In this document: in pieces, positions 46,829 through 56,399 of the stretch
Layout: every line of letters starts with the position of its first letter
How positions within the stretch are numbered: position 1 is the stretch's first letter
Assembly: GCF_900109945.1 (NCBI RefSeq)
Contig: NZ_FOBX01000005.1
Coordinates: forward strand, 124,001-188,000
From: Bradyrhizobium sp. OK095
GTDB taxonomy: Bacteria; Pseudomonadota; Alphaproteobacteria; Rhizobiales; Xanthobacteraceae
DNA length: 64,000 nt
Direction: 5' to 3'
Notes under the pieces: generated by a model
The model's input: only the letters and a program-made list of their open reading frames with translations
What the model was told of the DNA's origin: nothing
The model's database searches: none
Position numbers and translations under genes: made by a program

Positions 46829-49048
46829 ATGGATCGGACGTTCCGGATCAAGGTGCGCATGCGCCGCTTCAGGCGACAGTATCCCCGCATCGCCTTCGCG
46901 ATCCGCTCCTTCATGATCTTCTCGGCGACGTTTGGCGGCGCCTACGGTTTCGTCTCCGGCAGCCGCTCGGAAAATTCCGGCTACGACCCCAACACCTTCG
47001 CGATCGGCGCGAGCTTCCTGTTCGCGCTCGCCTGCCTTGGCCTCGCCACGCTGAGCATGCGGCTGCGCTTCGTCAACAAGCGGATGCGCGCGCTCGCCGC
47101 CCACAACGAGGCGCTCATCGACCGCAATTGGGAGCTGAAGGAAGCCGAGGAACGCGCCCGCAACCTTTTTGAACAACAGGGCGACCTCATCGTGCTGCGC
47201 GATCATCAGGGCCGCATCACCTTCGCCAACGATGCCTATTGCGTGCTCGCTGGCCAGGAACGTGGGGCGCTGGTCGGCACGCGCTTTGACTTCGACGTGC
47301 TGGAACAGGGCGACGACGCCCGCGAGAGCAACGGCACGCGCATTCACGACCAGAGGATCACCACGCCACTCGGCGCGCGCTGGATCGCCTGGCGCGAGAG
47401 CTATGTCCGGCTCGATGCCGGCCAGCCCGCCGAATTACAAAGCGTCGGGCGCGACGTCACCGACCGCACCGAGACCGAACGTGCGCTGACCGACGCACGC
47501 GACCAGGCCGACGCCGCCAACCGCGCCAAATCGCGTTTCCTCGCGATGGCCTCACATGAAATCCGCACACCGCTGAACGGCATCATCGGCATGGGCGGCC
47601 TCCTGCTCGACACCACGCTGACGCCGGAGCAGGCGACCTATGCCCGCGCGGTGAAAACCTCCGGCGAAGCGCTGATGGCGCTGATCGAGGAGCTGCTCGA
47701 CTATTCCAAGATCGAGGCCGGCAAGCTCGATCTCGAACAGCGCCCTTTCGCGCTCTCCACCCTGATCGAGGAGATCACCGAACTGCTGGCGCCGCGCGCG
47801 CAGGCCAAGACACTCGAGATCGCCGCCTATGTCGACGAGCGGCTGCCGCTGGAGGTCGTCGGCGACGCCGCGCGGCTGCGCCAGGTGCTGCTCAACCTCG
47901 CCGGCAACGCCATCAAGTTCACCGCGAGCGGCGGCGTCGCGCTGATCGTCGAGCCCGGCATCTGGCCGAACGAAATCAGCTTTCTGGTCCGCGACACCGG
48001 CATCGGTATCGCCACGGACGCGCAACAGCGCATCTTCCGCGAATTCGAGCAGGCCGACGAGCGCGTCGCCCGCACCTATGGCGGCACAGGACTTGGGCTC
48101 GCCATCAGCGAGCGTATCGTCAAACGCATGGGCGGCCGCATCACGCTCACGAGCGAGCCGGGCAAGGGCTCGACCTTCGAGGTCGCCGTGCCGCTCGCGC
48201 CATCGCAAGCCGACGCCGGGCAGACGGCGTTCCCGAGTCCCGATCTCACCGGCAAATCGATCCTGCTGGTCGCCGAGGGCATCGAGGCCTCGCTGATCGC
48301 GCGACGCCTGGAGCGCTGGGGCGGTCAGACCTGCCTCGTCTCGGATGCGACGGTCGCCGAGGCCCTCCTGCCCGAACGCTCATGGCATGCGGTGCTGGTC
48401 GATCGTGCTATTGGCGCCACCGACCATCTTGGCGAGGTCGCCCGCGCGCATGCGCCACAGCGGCTGGTGCTGCTGACATCGAGCTCGCGCCACGAAAAAA
48501 TCTCGCCGACCTTCACCGGCTTCCTGGTGAAACCGCTGCGCGCGGCCTCGCTTGCCGCACGCCTCGCGCTGACGCCTGAGGTCGCCTCGCCCGACCTCGC
48601 ACCGGAGCCGCTGCCTGAAACCACGCGTCAAGCACCGGCAAAGGGGCTTTCGATCCTTGTCGCCGAAGACAACGAGATCAACGCGCTGTTGATGCGCTCG
48701 CTGCTGACGAAACTCGGCCATCGCGTCGTGATCGCCGTCCATGGCGAGGCCGCGCTGGAATCCTGGCTGGCCGCATCATCGGCCGGCACGCCCTATGATC
48801 TCGTGCTGATGGATATCCAGATGCCGCAGCTCGACGGCATCGAGGCGACAAAGCGCATCCGTGTCCACGAAGCCGCCACAGGCGGCCACCACACGCCGAT
48901 CCTGGCGCTCACCGCCAATACGCTGGTCGAGGATCGCTATGCCTGCTTCGAGGCGGGCATGAATGGATTTTTGATCAAGCCGCTCGATCGCGACAAGCTG
49001 GAAGAGGCGCTGGCCGGGCTGGCGGCGTCACGGCACCTGGCGGTCTGA
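46829..49048 (+). CDS. Hybrid sensor histidine kinase (PAS-HisKA-HATPase-REC-REC)
   Basis: 739 aa. Two membrane helices lie at about 22-45 and 53-75, then a coiled coil and a PAS domain (about 108-205). HisKA has the phosphorylated His243 in ASHEIRTPLNGIIG. HATPase_c has NLAGNAIKF, DTGIGI and TYGGTGLGLAI. The first receiver-like domain (about 470-575) keeps Asp525 but lacks the usual acidic pair, with AEGIEA in its place. The second receiver is canonical with AEDNEIN and Asp662 in VLMDIQMP. No HPt domain or response regulator is adjacent. ATG 46829 is preferred to the GTG two codons upstream. Confidence 0.93.
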   Translation: MDRTFRIKVRMRRFRRQYPRIAFAIRSFMIFSATFGGAYGFVSGSRSENSGYDPNTFAIGASFLFALACLGLATLSMRLRFVNKRMRALAAHNEALIDRNWELKEAEERARNLFEQQGDLIVLRDHQGRITFANDAYCVLAGQERGALVGTRFDFDVLEQGDDARESNGTRIHDQRITTPLGARWIAWRESYVRLDAGQPAELQSVGRDVTDRTETERALTDARDQADAANRAKSRFLAMASHEIRTPLNGIIGMGGLLLDTTLTPEQATYARAVKTSGEALMALIEELLDYSKIEAGKLDLEQRPFALSTLIEEITELLAPRAQAKTLEIAAYVDERLPLEVVGDAARLRQVLLNLAGNAIKFTASGGVALIVEPGIWPNEISFLVRDTGIGIATDAQQRIFREFEQADERVARTYGGTGLGLAISERIVKRMGGRITLTSEPGKGSTFEVAVPLAPSQADAGQTAFPSPDLTGKSILLVAEGIEASLIARRLERWGGQTCLVSDATVAEALLPERSWHAVLVDRAIGATDHLGEVARAHAPQRLVLLTSSSRHEKISPTFTGFLVKPLRAASLAARLALTPEVASPDLAPEPLPETTRQAPAKGLSILVAEDNEINALLMRSLLTKLGHRVVIAVHGEAALESWLAASSAGTPYDLVLMDIQMPQLDGIEATKRIRVHEAATGGHHTPILALTANTLVEDRYACFEAGMNGFLIKPLDRDKLEEALAGLAASRHLAV

Positions 49049-49153
49049 TTGAGAAATTCACGGGAACCTGATTTTGGGGCCGGCAATCTGTAATTGAATT
49101 CGCCCGCGTTGAGCGCCACGATCCTCTGGGGCATTTGCAGGAGGATTTCGCGC

Positions 49154-49783
49154 ATGAACGCGCTTTGCCGGCTCGCATTCATTGCTCTTCTCGCTGGAAT
49201 GTCTCGATCCGCCGCGGCTGATACGGCGCAGCTCATCGCCTCGCTCAAGCAAGGCGGCTACGTCCTGGTTTTTCGGCACACCGCGACCGACGACAGTCAA
49301 AAGGACGTCTACCCTTTCAAGTTCGACGACATGAGCGCTCAGCGTCAGCTCAGTGAAAAGGGCCGGGACACGGCGCGCCAGATCGGCGCAGCGGTCAAGG
49401 CGTTCGCGATCCCGATCGGCGATGTCTTCACGAGCCGGCTGAATCGCGCGGTCGAGGCCGGCAAGCTGATCTCCGGCCGCGATGTTCAACCCGTCGATGC
49501 CTTGACGGACAGCAGCAACGCCAGCGCCTCGGGGATGGCAAACCCGGCCGGCGCAAATGCGAAGGCCGGACAGGTCATGCGTCAGCTCGTCGATGCGCCT
49601 CCGAAGCCAGGCACGAACACGGTCCTCGTAACCCACAAGACAAACTTCGCCGACGCCTTCGGCAAGGACGCCGGGGACGTGCAGGAAGGGGAGGCCTTTA
49701 TCTACCAAGCCCAAAGCTCTGGTGCCGCCATCTTTGCGGGGCGCATCAAGCCTGCGGATTGGACCATGAAAGCCGACAAGTAA
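49154..49783 (+). CDS. Exported histidine phosphatase family protein
   Basis: 209 aa. The signal peptide is MNALCRLAFIALLAGMSRSAAA. The branch motif LVFRHTATD carries Arg-His but Thr in place of the usual Gly, and a second His is in LVTHKTNFADAFG (about 159). SRLNRAVEAGKL provides the second Arg. The fold is that of SixA/phosphoglycerate-mutase-type phosphatases acting in the periplasm; the substrate is unknown. CAGGAGG at 49138-49144 supports ATG 49154. Confidence 0.85.
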   Translation: MNALCRLAFIALLAGMSRSAAADTAQLIASLKQGGYVLVFRHTATDDSQKDVYPFKFDDMSAQRQLSEKGRDTARQIGAAVKAFAIPIGDVFTSRLNRAVEAGKLISGRDVQPVDALTDSSNASASGMANPAGANAKAGQVMRQLVDAPPKPGTNTVLVTHKTNFADAFGKDAGDVQEGEAFIYQAQSSGAAIFAGRIKPADWTMKADK

Positions 49784-49829
49784 ACCGCACACCGACGATG
49801 CGCATCAACAAGGGTATGGGGTCAGCGGC

Positions 49830-50069
49830 CTACGCGGCGTAAGCAACAAAACGCGGCGCGGAGAGCTTGTCAGGCGGCCCCTGTCTTCCCTTGAAGACGG
49901 TGTTCGTCTGCTCGGCGCGCTTGCAATGCGGGCACACGAAGAGATGCGCGATGATCGGAACCGGCTCGTCCGCGAGCAGTTCCGAACGGTACCACCTCAT
50001 CTCGATATGGCAGTCCGGGCAGGTCGGTGCTTCAAGCTGCTCCGCAGCACTTCTGAGACGGTCAACCAT
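49830..50069 (-). CDS. Small zinc-ribbon-like protein
   Basis: 79 aa. Two C-x-x-C pairs, CPDC at residues 17-20 and CPHC at 46-49, fit a zinc ribbon with the spacing of many small rubredoxin-like proteins. The C-terminal part is basic and ends in APRFVAYAA. GAGGG lies 8 bases upstream of the ATG. I do not recognise a named family. It stands alone, convergent with the phosphatase gene. Confidence 0.7.
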   Translation of the reverse strand: MVDRLRSAAEQLEAPTCPDCHIEMRWYRSELLADEPVPIIAHLFVCPHCKRAEQTNTVFKGRQGPPDKLSAPRFVAYAA

Positions 50070-50171
50070 GGAGCCCTCGCGTCTTCGAAGGTCATAGCTG
50101 AAGACCTCGTGCCGGTCTGCAACAAAAAGACACTCTGCCCCAATTAGCCAGGGCCGCGCCGACTGGCGCGA

Positions 50172-51128
50172 TTACAGCCTTCGCAGCGCCACGCTCTCCA
50201 CCCTGTGGTCCGCGCCCTTCTTCAGGATCAGCGTCGCACGGGGGCGGGTGGGCAAGATGTTGTCCTCGAGATTGGCGAGGTTGGTGCGTTCCCAGATCGC
50301 GATCGCGGTGGCGGTCGCTTCCTCGTCTGACAGCAGCGCATAGCGGTTGAAGTAGGATTTTGGGTTGGTGAACGCGGTGTCGCGCAGCGACAGGAAGCGC
50401 CGGATGTACCATTGCCGCAGCGCCGCTTCGTCGGCATCGATATAGACCGAGAAATCGAAGAAGTCGGAGACCACAGGCACGGCCTTGCCGTCGCGCGGCA
50501 GCTTGCCGGTCTGCAGCACGTTGACGCCCTCGACGATCAGGATGTCGGGCTGGTCGATTTCGGCCCACTGGCTCGGCACGATGTCGTAGGTCAAATGCGA
50601 ATAGACCGGCGCGCGCACGTGGCGACGTCCGGCCTTGATGTCGGAGAGGAAACTCAGCAGCAGCGGCAGATCATAGCTCTCGGGAAAGCCCTTCTTCTGC
50701 ATGATGCCCTGCCGGTCGAGCACCGCATTGGGATAGAGAAATCCGTCGGTGGTGATCAGTTCGACCTTCGGGCGCGGCGACCAGCGCGCCAGCAGCGCCT
50801 GGAGCACGCGGGCCGTGGTGGACTTTCCGACCGCGACCGAGCCGGCGACGCCGATGACGTAGGGCATCTTGCGGTCGCGGATGTTGAGGAACTGGCGCTC
50901 TGCGTAATACAGGCGTTGCATCGCATCGACATAAATCGACAGGAGACGCGACAGTGGCAGGTAGATGTCCTCGACCTCCTGCAAGTCGAGGCGGTCGTGC
51001 AGCGAACGCAACCGGTCGAACTCACCCGGTTCCAGCGTCATCGGCGTATCGTCGCGAAGTCGCGCCCAGTCCTCGCGCGTATAGACGCGGTAGGGATTAT
51101 ATTGCTGCTCGGGTGCGCGAATATCCAT
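50172..51128 (-). CDS. coaA: Pantothenate kinase (type I)
   Basis: 318 aa. The P-loop [23 protein letters not shown] starts at about residue 91. [19 protein letters not shown] and [10 protein letters not shown] are type I CoaA motifs, and [13 protein letters not shown] closes the chain. It makes 4'-phosphopantothenate, the first step of CoA synthesis. The gene is 21 bp downstream of hisE, so CoA and histidine genes share one cluster, as is common in the Hyphomicrobiales. Confidence 0.97.
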   Translation of the reverse strand: MDIRAPEQQYNPYRVYTREDWARLRDDTPMTLEPGEFDRLRSLHDRLDLQEVEDIYLPLSRLLSIYVDAMQRLYYAERQFLNIRDRKMPYVIGVAGSVAVGKSTTARVLQALLARWSPRPKVELITTDGFLYPNAVLDRQGIMQKKGFPESYDLPLLLSFLSDIKAGRRHVRAPVYSHLTYDIVPSQWAEIDQPDILIVEGVNVLQTGKLPRDGKAVPVVSDFFDFSVYIDADEAALRQWYIRRFLSLRDTAFTNPKSYFNRYALLSDEEATATAIAIWERTNLANLEDNILPTRPRATLILKKGADHRVESVALRRL

Positions 51129-51149
51129 GACGCGACTTCTCCACCTCGG

Positions 51150-51476
51150 CTAGTTGCCGCTTTTGCGCGACGCCTTTTCTTCCAACCCTGACATGTTCGT
51201 CCGCTTGTCCAGCGCGGCCTCGACCTCTTCCAGCTTTACGCCGCGGACCTTGAGCAGCACAAGGAAATGATAGAGCAGATCGGCCCCCTCGGCGATCAGA
51301 TGCGCGCGATCGTTTTCGACTGCTGCGATGACGGTTTCGACTGCTTCCTCACCGAACTTCTTGGCGCAATGCTCGGCGCCCTTGTCCAGGAGCTTGCGGG
51401 TATAGGAGACCTCGCCGCCAGCCGCGGCGCGCGCGTCGATGGTCTCGGCCAGATCGTGGATCGTGAAACGCGGCAT
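51150..51476 (-). CDS. hisE: Phosphoribosyl-ATP pyrophosphatase
   Basis: 108 aa. The MazG-like fold is seen in [29 protein letters not shown], with the E-x-x-E pair that binds magnesium, and [11 protein letters not shown]. It removes pyrophosphate from PR-ATP, step two of histidine synthesis. HisI is not fused here and not in the window. ATG 51476 gives the conserved [13 protein letters not shown] start. Confidence 0.96.
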   Translation of the reverse strand: MPRFTIHDLAETIDARAAAGGEVSYTRKLLDKGAEHCAKKFGEEAVETVIAAVENDRAHLIAEGADLLYHFLVLLKVRGVKLEEVEAALDKRTNMSGLEEKASRKSGN

Positions 51477-51567
51477 CGGACTTACTCGGAAACACATCTG
51501 GCAATAAACTTGGCCACGGAGGCCATTCCCTGCACGGCCTGTGTAGCATTTTTATGAGCAGGAGTCG

Positions 51568-52344
51568 TCAGGCATCGAGGCGCATGGGCAAGCCCCGGCG
51601 GGACATATGCTCCTTGGCCTCGCGGATGGTGAATTCCCCGAAGTGGAAGATCGAGGCGGCCAGCACGGCGGTGGCATGCCCGTCGCGGATACCGTCGACG
51701 AGGTGGTCGAGATTGCCGACGCCGCCCGAGGCGATCACGGGAACGGGAACGCTGTCGGCGATCGCCCGGGTCAGCGGGATGTCAAAGCCCTGCCGGGTCC
51801 CGTCGCGGTCCATCGAGGTGAGCAGGATTTCACCAGCCCCCAGCGAGACCACCTCCTGGGCATATTCAATGGCGTCGATGCCGGTCGAGTTGCGGCCGCC
51901 ATGGGTAAAGATCTCCCAGCGCTCGCCACCGCCGGCGCGCTTGACCCGCTTGGCGTCGATTGCGACCACCACGCACTGCCCGCCGAACTTTTCGGCCGCT
52001 TCCTTGACGAACTCGCGCCGCGACACCGCCGCGCTGTTGATCGAGACCTTGTCGGCGCCGGCGCGCAGCAGCGTCTTGATGTCGTTGACCTCACGCACGC
52101 CGCCACCGACGGTCACGGGCATGAAGCAGGCCTCCGCCGTGCGCCGGACCACGTCCAGCATGATGCCGCGGTTCTCATGGGTTGCGGTGATGTCGAGAAA
52201 AGTCAGCTCGTCGGCGCCGGCGGCGTCATAGGCGATCGCGGCCTCGACGGGATCGCCGGCATCGCGCAGATCGACAAAGTTGACGCCCTTGACGACCCGA
52301 CCGTCCTTGACGTCGAGGCAGGGGATCACGCGCACCTTGAACAT
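51568..52344 (-). CDS. hisF: Imidazole glycerol phosphate synthase, cyclase subunit
   Basis: 258 aa TIM barrel. [20 protein letters not shown] at the start holds the catalytic Asp and Lys, [11 protein letters not shown] and [14 protein letters not shown] the second catalytic Asp. With HisH it forms imidazole glycerol phosphate and AICAR from PRFAR and ammonia. It lies 9 bp after hisA. Confidence 0.97.
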   Translation of the reverse strand: MFKVRVIPCLDVKDGRVVKGVNFVDLRDAGDPVEAAIAYDAAGADELTFLDITATHENRGIMLDVVRRTAEACFMPVTVGGGVREVNDIKTLLRAGADKVSINSAAVSRREFVKEAAEKFGGQCVVVAIDAKRVKRAGGGERWEIFTHGGRNSTGIDAIEYAQEVVSLGAGEILLTSMDRDGTRQGFDIPLTRAIADSVPVPVIASGGVGNLDHLVDGIRDGHATAVLAASIFHFGEFTIREAKEHMSRRGLPMRLDA

Positions 52345-52353
52345 GGATATCTC

Positions 52354-53091
52354 CTAGGCCGCGCGCGCGTTGCGGATCAAAGTGAGGGCAGCCGTGGGAT
52401 CGAGCCGGCCGTCATAAAGCGCGCGCCCGGCGATCGCGCCGGCGAGCTTTTTCGCGCGCGGCGTCAGCATCGCCTTGACGTCCTCGATCGAGGCGAGGCC
52501 CCCCGAGGCAATCACCGGAATTGAGATGGCGTCGGCCAGCGCAATGGTCGCGTCGAGATTCAGGCCCTTGAGCAGACCATCGCGCGCGATGTCGGTGAAG
52601 ATGATGGCGGCGACGCCGGCATCCTCGAACCGCTGTGCGATCTCCAGCACGGTCACTTGCGAGGTCTCGGCCCAGCCTTCAACCGCGACCTTGCCGTCAC
52701 GGGCATCCAGCCCGACCGCGACGCGGCCGGGGAATTTCTTGGCCGCAGCCTTCACCAGCTCAGGGTCGCGCACCGCAGCCGTGCCGATGATGACGCGCGT
52801 AATACCCTTGTCGAGCCAGGCTTCGACGGTGGCGAGATCGCGAATGCCGCCGCCGAGCTGCACCGGGATCTTGATGGTCTTCAGCATCGCCTCGACCGCC
52901 TGCGCGTTCACCGGCTTGCCGGCGAAGGCACCGTCGAGATCGACGACGTGGAGATACTCAAAGCCCTGCTCGACGAAGCTCTCGGCCTGTGCCGCTGGAT
53001 TGAGGTTGAACACGGTCGCACGCGCCATGTCGCCTTGCTCGAGGCGCACGCACTGGCCGTTCTTGAGATCGATCGCGGGAAAGAGAATCAC
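52354..53091 (-). CDS. hisA: ProFAR isomerase (1-(5-phosphoribosyl)-5-[(5-phosphoribosylamino)methylideneamino]imidazole-4-carboxamide isomerase)
   Basis: 245 aa TIM barrel. [16 protein letters not shown] holds the first catalytic Asp, and [14 protein letters not shown] the second. It opens the ribose ring of ProFAR by an Amadori rearrangement. I chose the GTG at 53091 because the family starts M-I-L-F-P-A-I-D and the codon overlaps the hisH stop as GTGA, typical of coupling. The ATG three codons upstream (53100) is the alternative and would overlap hisH by 13 bp. Confidence 0.95.
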   Translation of the reverse strand: MILFPAIDLKNGQCVRLEQGDMARATVFNLNPAAQAESFVEQGFEYLHVVDLDGAFAGKPVNAQAVEAMLKTIKIPVQLGGGIRDLATVEAWLDKGITRVIIGTAAVRDPELVKAAAKKFPGRVAVGLDARDGKVAVEGWAETSQVTVLEIAQRFEDAGVAAIIFTDIARDGLLKGLNLDATIALADAISIPVIASGGLASIEDVKAMLTPRAKKLAGAIAGRALYDGRLDPTAALTLIRNARAA

Positions 53092-53738
53092 GGTTTCCAT
53101 CGCAAAAAGTTCGAGATCAGGGCCAGCCCAAAACGCTGGCTCTTCTCGGGGTGGAATTGAGTGCCGATGGCGGTGTCCTTGGCGACGATCGCGGTGACAG
53201 GCCCGCCGTAATCGGCGCGCGCGAGCACGTCCGCCTCGTTGGCAGCGTTGAGGTGGTAGGAGTGCACGAAATAGGCGTGCTGGCCCTTGGGGCCGAGCGG
53301 CAGCCGTTCCAGCACCGGATGCTCACGCAGCACCTCGAGCGTGTTCCAGCCCATGTGCGGGATCTTCAGGCTCTCGTCGCGCGGCGTGATCTTTTCGACA
53401 TCGCCGCCGACCCAGTTCAGGCCTTCGGTGACGACGTGCTCCTTGCCGCGGCTCGCCATCAGCTGCATGCCGACACAAATCCCGAAGAAGGGCCGCGCCT
53501 TGACGCGCACCGCCTCGGTGATCGCCTCGACCATGCCGTTGACGGCATCGAGCCCGCGCCGGCAATCGGCGAAGGCGCCGACACCAGGCAACACCAGGCG
53601 GTCGGCGCTGTAGGCCTGATCCGGATCGCTGGTGACGAAGACCTTTTGCGGAATCTCGAGGCTGCGCGCGGCGCGCTCAAAGGCTTTCGCGGCGGAATGC
53701 AGATTCCCGGAACCGTAATCGATGATGGCGACGCTCAT
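53088..53738 (-). CDS. hisH: Imidazole glycerol phosphate synthase, glutaminase subunit
   Basis: 216 aa class I glutamine amidotransferase. The nucleophile Cys lies in [13 protein letters not shown] (about 86), with the His-x-Glu pair in [29 protein letters not shown] is the typical start. It supplies ammonia to HisF. ATG 53738 overlaps the upstream DUF2628 gene by 4 bp. Confidence 0.97.
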   Translation of the reverse strand: MSVAIIDYGSGNLHSAAKAFERAARSLEIPQKVFVTSDPDQAYSADRLVLPGVGAFADCRRGLDAVNGMVEAITEAVRVKARPFFGICVGMQLMASRGKEHVVTEGLNWVGGDVEKITPRDESLKIPHMGWNTLEVLREHPVLERLPLGPKGQHAYFVHSYHLNAANEADVLARADYGGPVTAIVAKDTAIGTQFHPEKSQRFGLALISNFLRWKP

Positions 53739-54265
53739 CTTGACCCTCCCGGTTCTGGAAATAATCCAATGATGCCGCCGGCCGGAATGGGCGGCGGGTT
53801 GGAGAATTGCTGACCCGGCACACCGCGGGTCGGCGGCGGGCCGCCGCGATCGACGGCCCATTGATCGTTGACGATGCCGCGCTGCTTCTGGCTCCAGCGC
53901 TCGAAGAAGCGCCGTTCGGCGGTATCCTCATCATCGGCGACGACGACATCGAGCTGGCGCCACTTGCCACGCGACAACGTCCAGCGGCGAAGGCTGGAGG
54001 CCTCAAAACCCATCAGCAGTGCAACAATGGTGTTGGCAAAGAAGATCGCGCTGCGGCCGACGCCGAGGCTATGCAGCCCGCCATCAAACGCAGCGAGGAA
54101 AATCACCCAGCCGATCAGCGCCAGCCAGAGCCGGTGCCAGAGCAGCCAGATCGGGCCGAACACCATCGCCCAGAGATGAAAACCGTCGCGCACGAACACG
54201 AACTTGTCGGTCGCGCGCAGATCGGCTCCGGCAGGAGAGGGAGCATGAACTGTGTAGACAGGCAT
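53735..54265 (-). CDS. DUF2628 family membrane protein
   Basis: 176 aa. [11 protein letters not shown] and [32 protein letters not shown] are the DUF2628 signature, with two membrane segments (about 33-62 and 75-93). The C-terminal half is soluble, Pro-rich and ends in [13 protein letters not shown]. Function is unknown. It sits inside the histidine operon, 64 bp after hisB and overlapping hisH by 4 bp, an arrangement I associate with this bacterial order. Confidence 0.87.
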   Translation of the reverse strand: MPVYTVHAPSPAGADLRATDKFVFVRDGFHLWAMVFGPIWLLWHRLWLALIGWVIFLAAFDGGLHSLGVGRSAIFFANTIVALLMGFEASSLRRWTLSRGKWRQLDVVVADDEDTAERRFFERWSQKQRGIVNDQWAVDRGGPPPTRGVPGQQFSNPPPIPAGGIIGLFPEPGGSR

Positions 54266-54329
54266 GGTGATGCCCCGTTCCTAGGAATTCAGTGATGCGG
54301 CCAGCAGCGTTTGCCACCAGCCCGAGACG

Positions 54330-54923
54330 TCAGCCGCCGAGCGAGCCCTTGGTGGACGGGATCTCGCCCACAGCCTTCGGATCGATCGCGACCGCGGTGC
54401 GCAGCGCCCGCGCCAGACCCTTGAAGCAGGACTCGGCGATATGATGGCTGTTATCGCCATATAGGGTCTCGACGTGGAGAGTCACGCCGGCATTCATGGC
54501 GAAGGCCTGGAACCACTCGCGCACCAGCTCGGTGTCGAACTCACCGATCTTGTCGCGGGGGAAATCGGCCTTGAACACCAGGAACGGGCGGCCCGAGATG
54601 TCGATGACCACGCGCGACAGGGTCTCGTCCATGGGCATGTGCACGCCGGCATAGCGGGTGATGCCCGCCATGTTGCCGAGCGCCTGCTTGATGGCCTGGC
54701 CGAGCGCGATGCCGGTGTCTTCGGTGGTATGGTGATGATCAATGTGCAGGTCGCCGACCGCCTTGACCGTGAGGTCGATGCGGGAATGGCGGGCGAGGAG
54801 ATCGAGCATATGGTCGAAAAAGCCGATGCCGGTCGCAATATTGGCCACGCCGGTGCCATCGAGGTTCACGGTGACCTCGATGTCGGTTTCCTTGGTCTTG
54901 CGCTTGATCGTCGCGGTGCGCAT
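54330..54923 (-). CDS. hisB: Imidazoleglycerol-phosphate dehydratase
   Basis: 197 aa. The metal sites HH are in [20 protein letters not shown] and [20 protein letters not shown], and [16 protein letters not shown] is the third signature. It dehydrates imidazole glycerol phosphate, step six of histidine synthesis. It is the monofunctional form, without the phosphatase domain of enteric HisB. It is first of the hisB-DUF2628-hisH-hisA-hisF-hisE-coaA cluster and divergent from hslV. Confidence 0.97.
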   Translation of the reverse strand: MRTATIKRKTKETDIEVTVNLDGTGVANIATGIGFFDHMLDLLARHSRIDLTVKAVGDLHIDHHHTTEDTGIALGQAIKQALGNMAGITRYAGVHMPMDETLSRVVIDISGRPFLVFKADFPRDKIGEFDTELVREWFQAFAMNAGVTLHVETLYGDNSHHIAESCFKGLARALRTAVAIDPKAVGEIPSTKGSLGG

Positions 54924-54948
54924 TGAAGGCTTTCGCTCTTAAATTTGC

Positions 54949-54994
54949 GCATGATCCTTCTCGGAAAACCGGTGCCCACTTTTCCGGATCATGC
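54949..54994. repeat. Intergenic palindromic repeat, family D (second copy)
   Basis: Arms GCATGATCC and GGATCATGC with inner TCGGAAAA and TTTTCCGG, as at 20989-21037. It lies 25 bp upstream of the hisB start in the divergent hisB-hslV region. Confidence 0.9.
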
Positions 54995-55164
54995 TGTTTG
55001 GGCCGAAAACGCCGGTCTTTTAACAGCCAAATGACGCCTTCGCTACTGCGGGAACGGCCGGTGGGGCCTCTACTTCTGCCTATGGTGAGCGAAATTGGGC
55101 CCGGAGCGGCCCGTTGTGCCGCTGCCCCCGACCGCCTAAATCAGGCCGGACAACGAGGTATTAC

Positions 55165-55725
55165 ATGCAGGACTCCCAGAACAGCTCGCCGGTCTGGCAC
55201 GGCACCACGATTTTGACGGTCCGCAAGGGCGGCAAAGTGGTGGTCGGCGGCGACGGCCAGGTCTCGATCGGCCAGACCGTGATCAAGTCCAACGCCAAAA
55301 AGGTCCGCAAGCTCGGCAAGGGCGACGTGATCGGCGGCTTTGCTGGCGCCACCGCCGACGCCTTCACACTGTTTGAGCGGTTGGAAGCCAAACTCGAGCA
55401 ATATCCGGGGCAATTGACCCGGGCCGCGGTCGAGCTTGCCAAGGACTGGCGCACCGACCGCTACCTGCGGCGGCTCGAGGCCATGATGATCGTGGCCGAC
55501 AAGGACGTCTCCCTGGTGCTGACGGGCACCGGCGACGTGCTCGAGCCCGAGGCCGGCGTGATGGCGATCGGCTCCGGCGGCAATTACGCCCTGGCCGCAG
55601 CCCGCGCCCTGCTCGACACCGACAAGGACGCCGAGACCATCGTCCGCCGCTCGCTCGACATCGCCGCCGACATCTGCGTCTACACCAACCGCAACGTGAC
55701 CATCGAAGCCCTGTCGGCCGGCTGA
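55165..55725 (+). CDS. hslV: ATP-dependent protease subunit HslV
   Basis: 186 aa. The propeptide ends at Gly13 and the catalytic Thr14 follows ([20 protein letters not shown]). [20 protein letters not shown] and [18 protein letters not shown] are HslV signatures. It forms the proteolytic dodecamer of the HslUV protease. ATG 55165 keeps the short propeptide. A DUF2585 gene follows 4 bp after the stop, then hslU. Confidence 0.97.
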   Translation: MQDSQNSSPVWHGTTILTVRKGGKVVVGGDGQVSIGQTVIKSNAKKVRKLGKGDVIGGFAGATADAFTLFERLEAKLEQYPGQLTRAAVELAKDWRTDRYLRRLEAMMIVADKDVSLVLTGTGDVLEPEAGVMAIGSGGNYALAAARALLDTDKDAETIVRRSLDIAADICVYTNRNVTIEALSAG

Positions 55726-55729
55726 GCGG

Positions 55730-56350
55730 ATGACATTGGCCCGCAGCACCGGCTCGACCCAACCCGCATTTCCGCCGCTCGCCTGGGTCGGCATCGCGCT
55801 GCTGTTATTGGCGCTACAGGCCTCGATCCTGTTCGCGATGGGGCGGGTGCCGATCTGCACCTGCGGCTACGTCAAGCTCTGGCATGGCGTGGTGAACAGC
55901 TCGGAGAATTCGCAGCACATCGCGGACTGGTACACCTTCTCGCATATCCTGCACGGCTTCCTGTTCTATGGATTGACCTGGCTGCTGTTCGCGCGCCTGC
56001 CGCTCTTTCGGCTATCCTGGCCGGCGCGATTGATCATCGCGATGCTGATCGAAGGCGCCTGGGAGATCGTCGAGAACTCGCCGTTCATCATCGAGCGCTA
56101 CCGCGCCGGCACGATCTCGCTGGATTATTTTGGCGACAGCATCGTCAATTCGGTCTCTGACAATCTGTCCATGGTGCTGGGGTTCCTCGCCGCGCGCGTG
56201 CTGCCGGTCTCGATCACCGTCCTGCTCGGGCTCGCCTTCGAGATCATGCTGGCGCTTCACATTCGCGACAATCTGACGCTCAATATATTGATGCTGATCC
56301 ATCCGATCGAGGCCGTGAAACAATGGCAATCGGGTCCGCCCATCATCTGA
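55730..56350 (+). CDS. DUF2585 (UPF0314) family membrane protein
   Basis: 206 aa with four or five hydrophobic helices. [39 protein letters not shown] and [19 protein letters not shown] are the DUF2585 signature. Conserved His, Glu and Asn residues within helices hint at a membrane enzyme or ligand site, but no function is known. It lies in the hslV-hslU operon, which is its usual place in this group. Confidence 0.9.
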   Translation: MTLARSTGSTQPAFPPLAWVGIALLLLALQASILFAMGRVPICTCGYVKLWHGVVNSSENSQHIADWYTFSHILHGFLFYGLTWLLFARLPLFRLSWPARLIIAMLIEGAWEIVENSPFIIERYRAGTISLDYFGDSIVNSVSDNLSMVLGFLAARVLPVSITVLLGLAFEIMLALHIRDNLTLNILMLIHPIEAVKQWQSGPPII

Positions 56351-56399
56351 CCTAAAATGCGGCTTGTCCTTGAGCACCTCCCGCCCTAGCTAAACAGAC

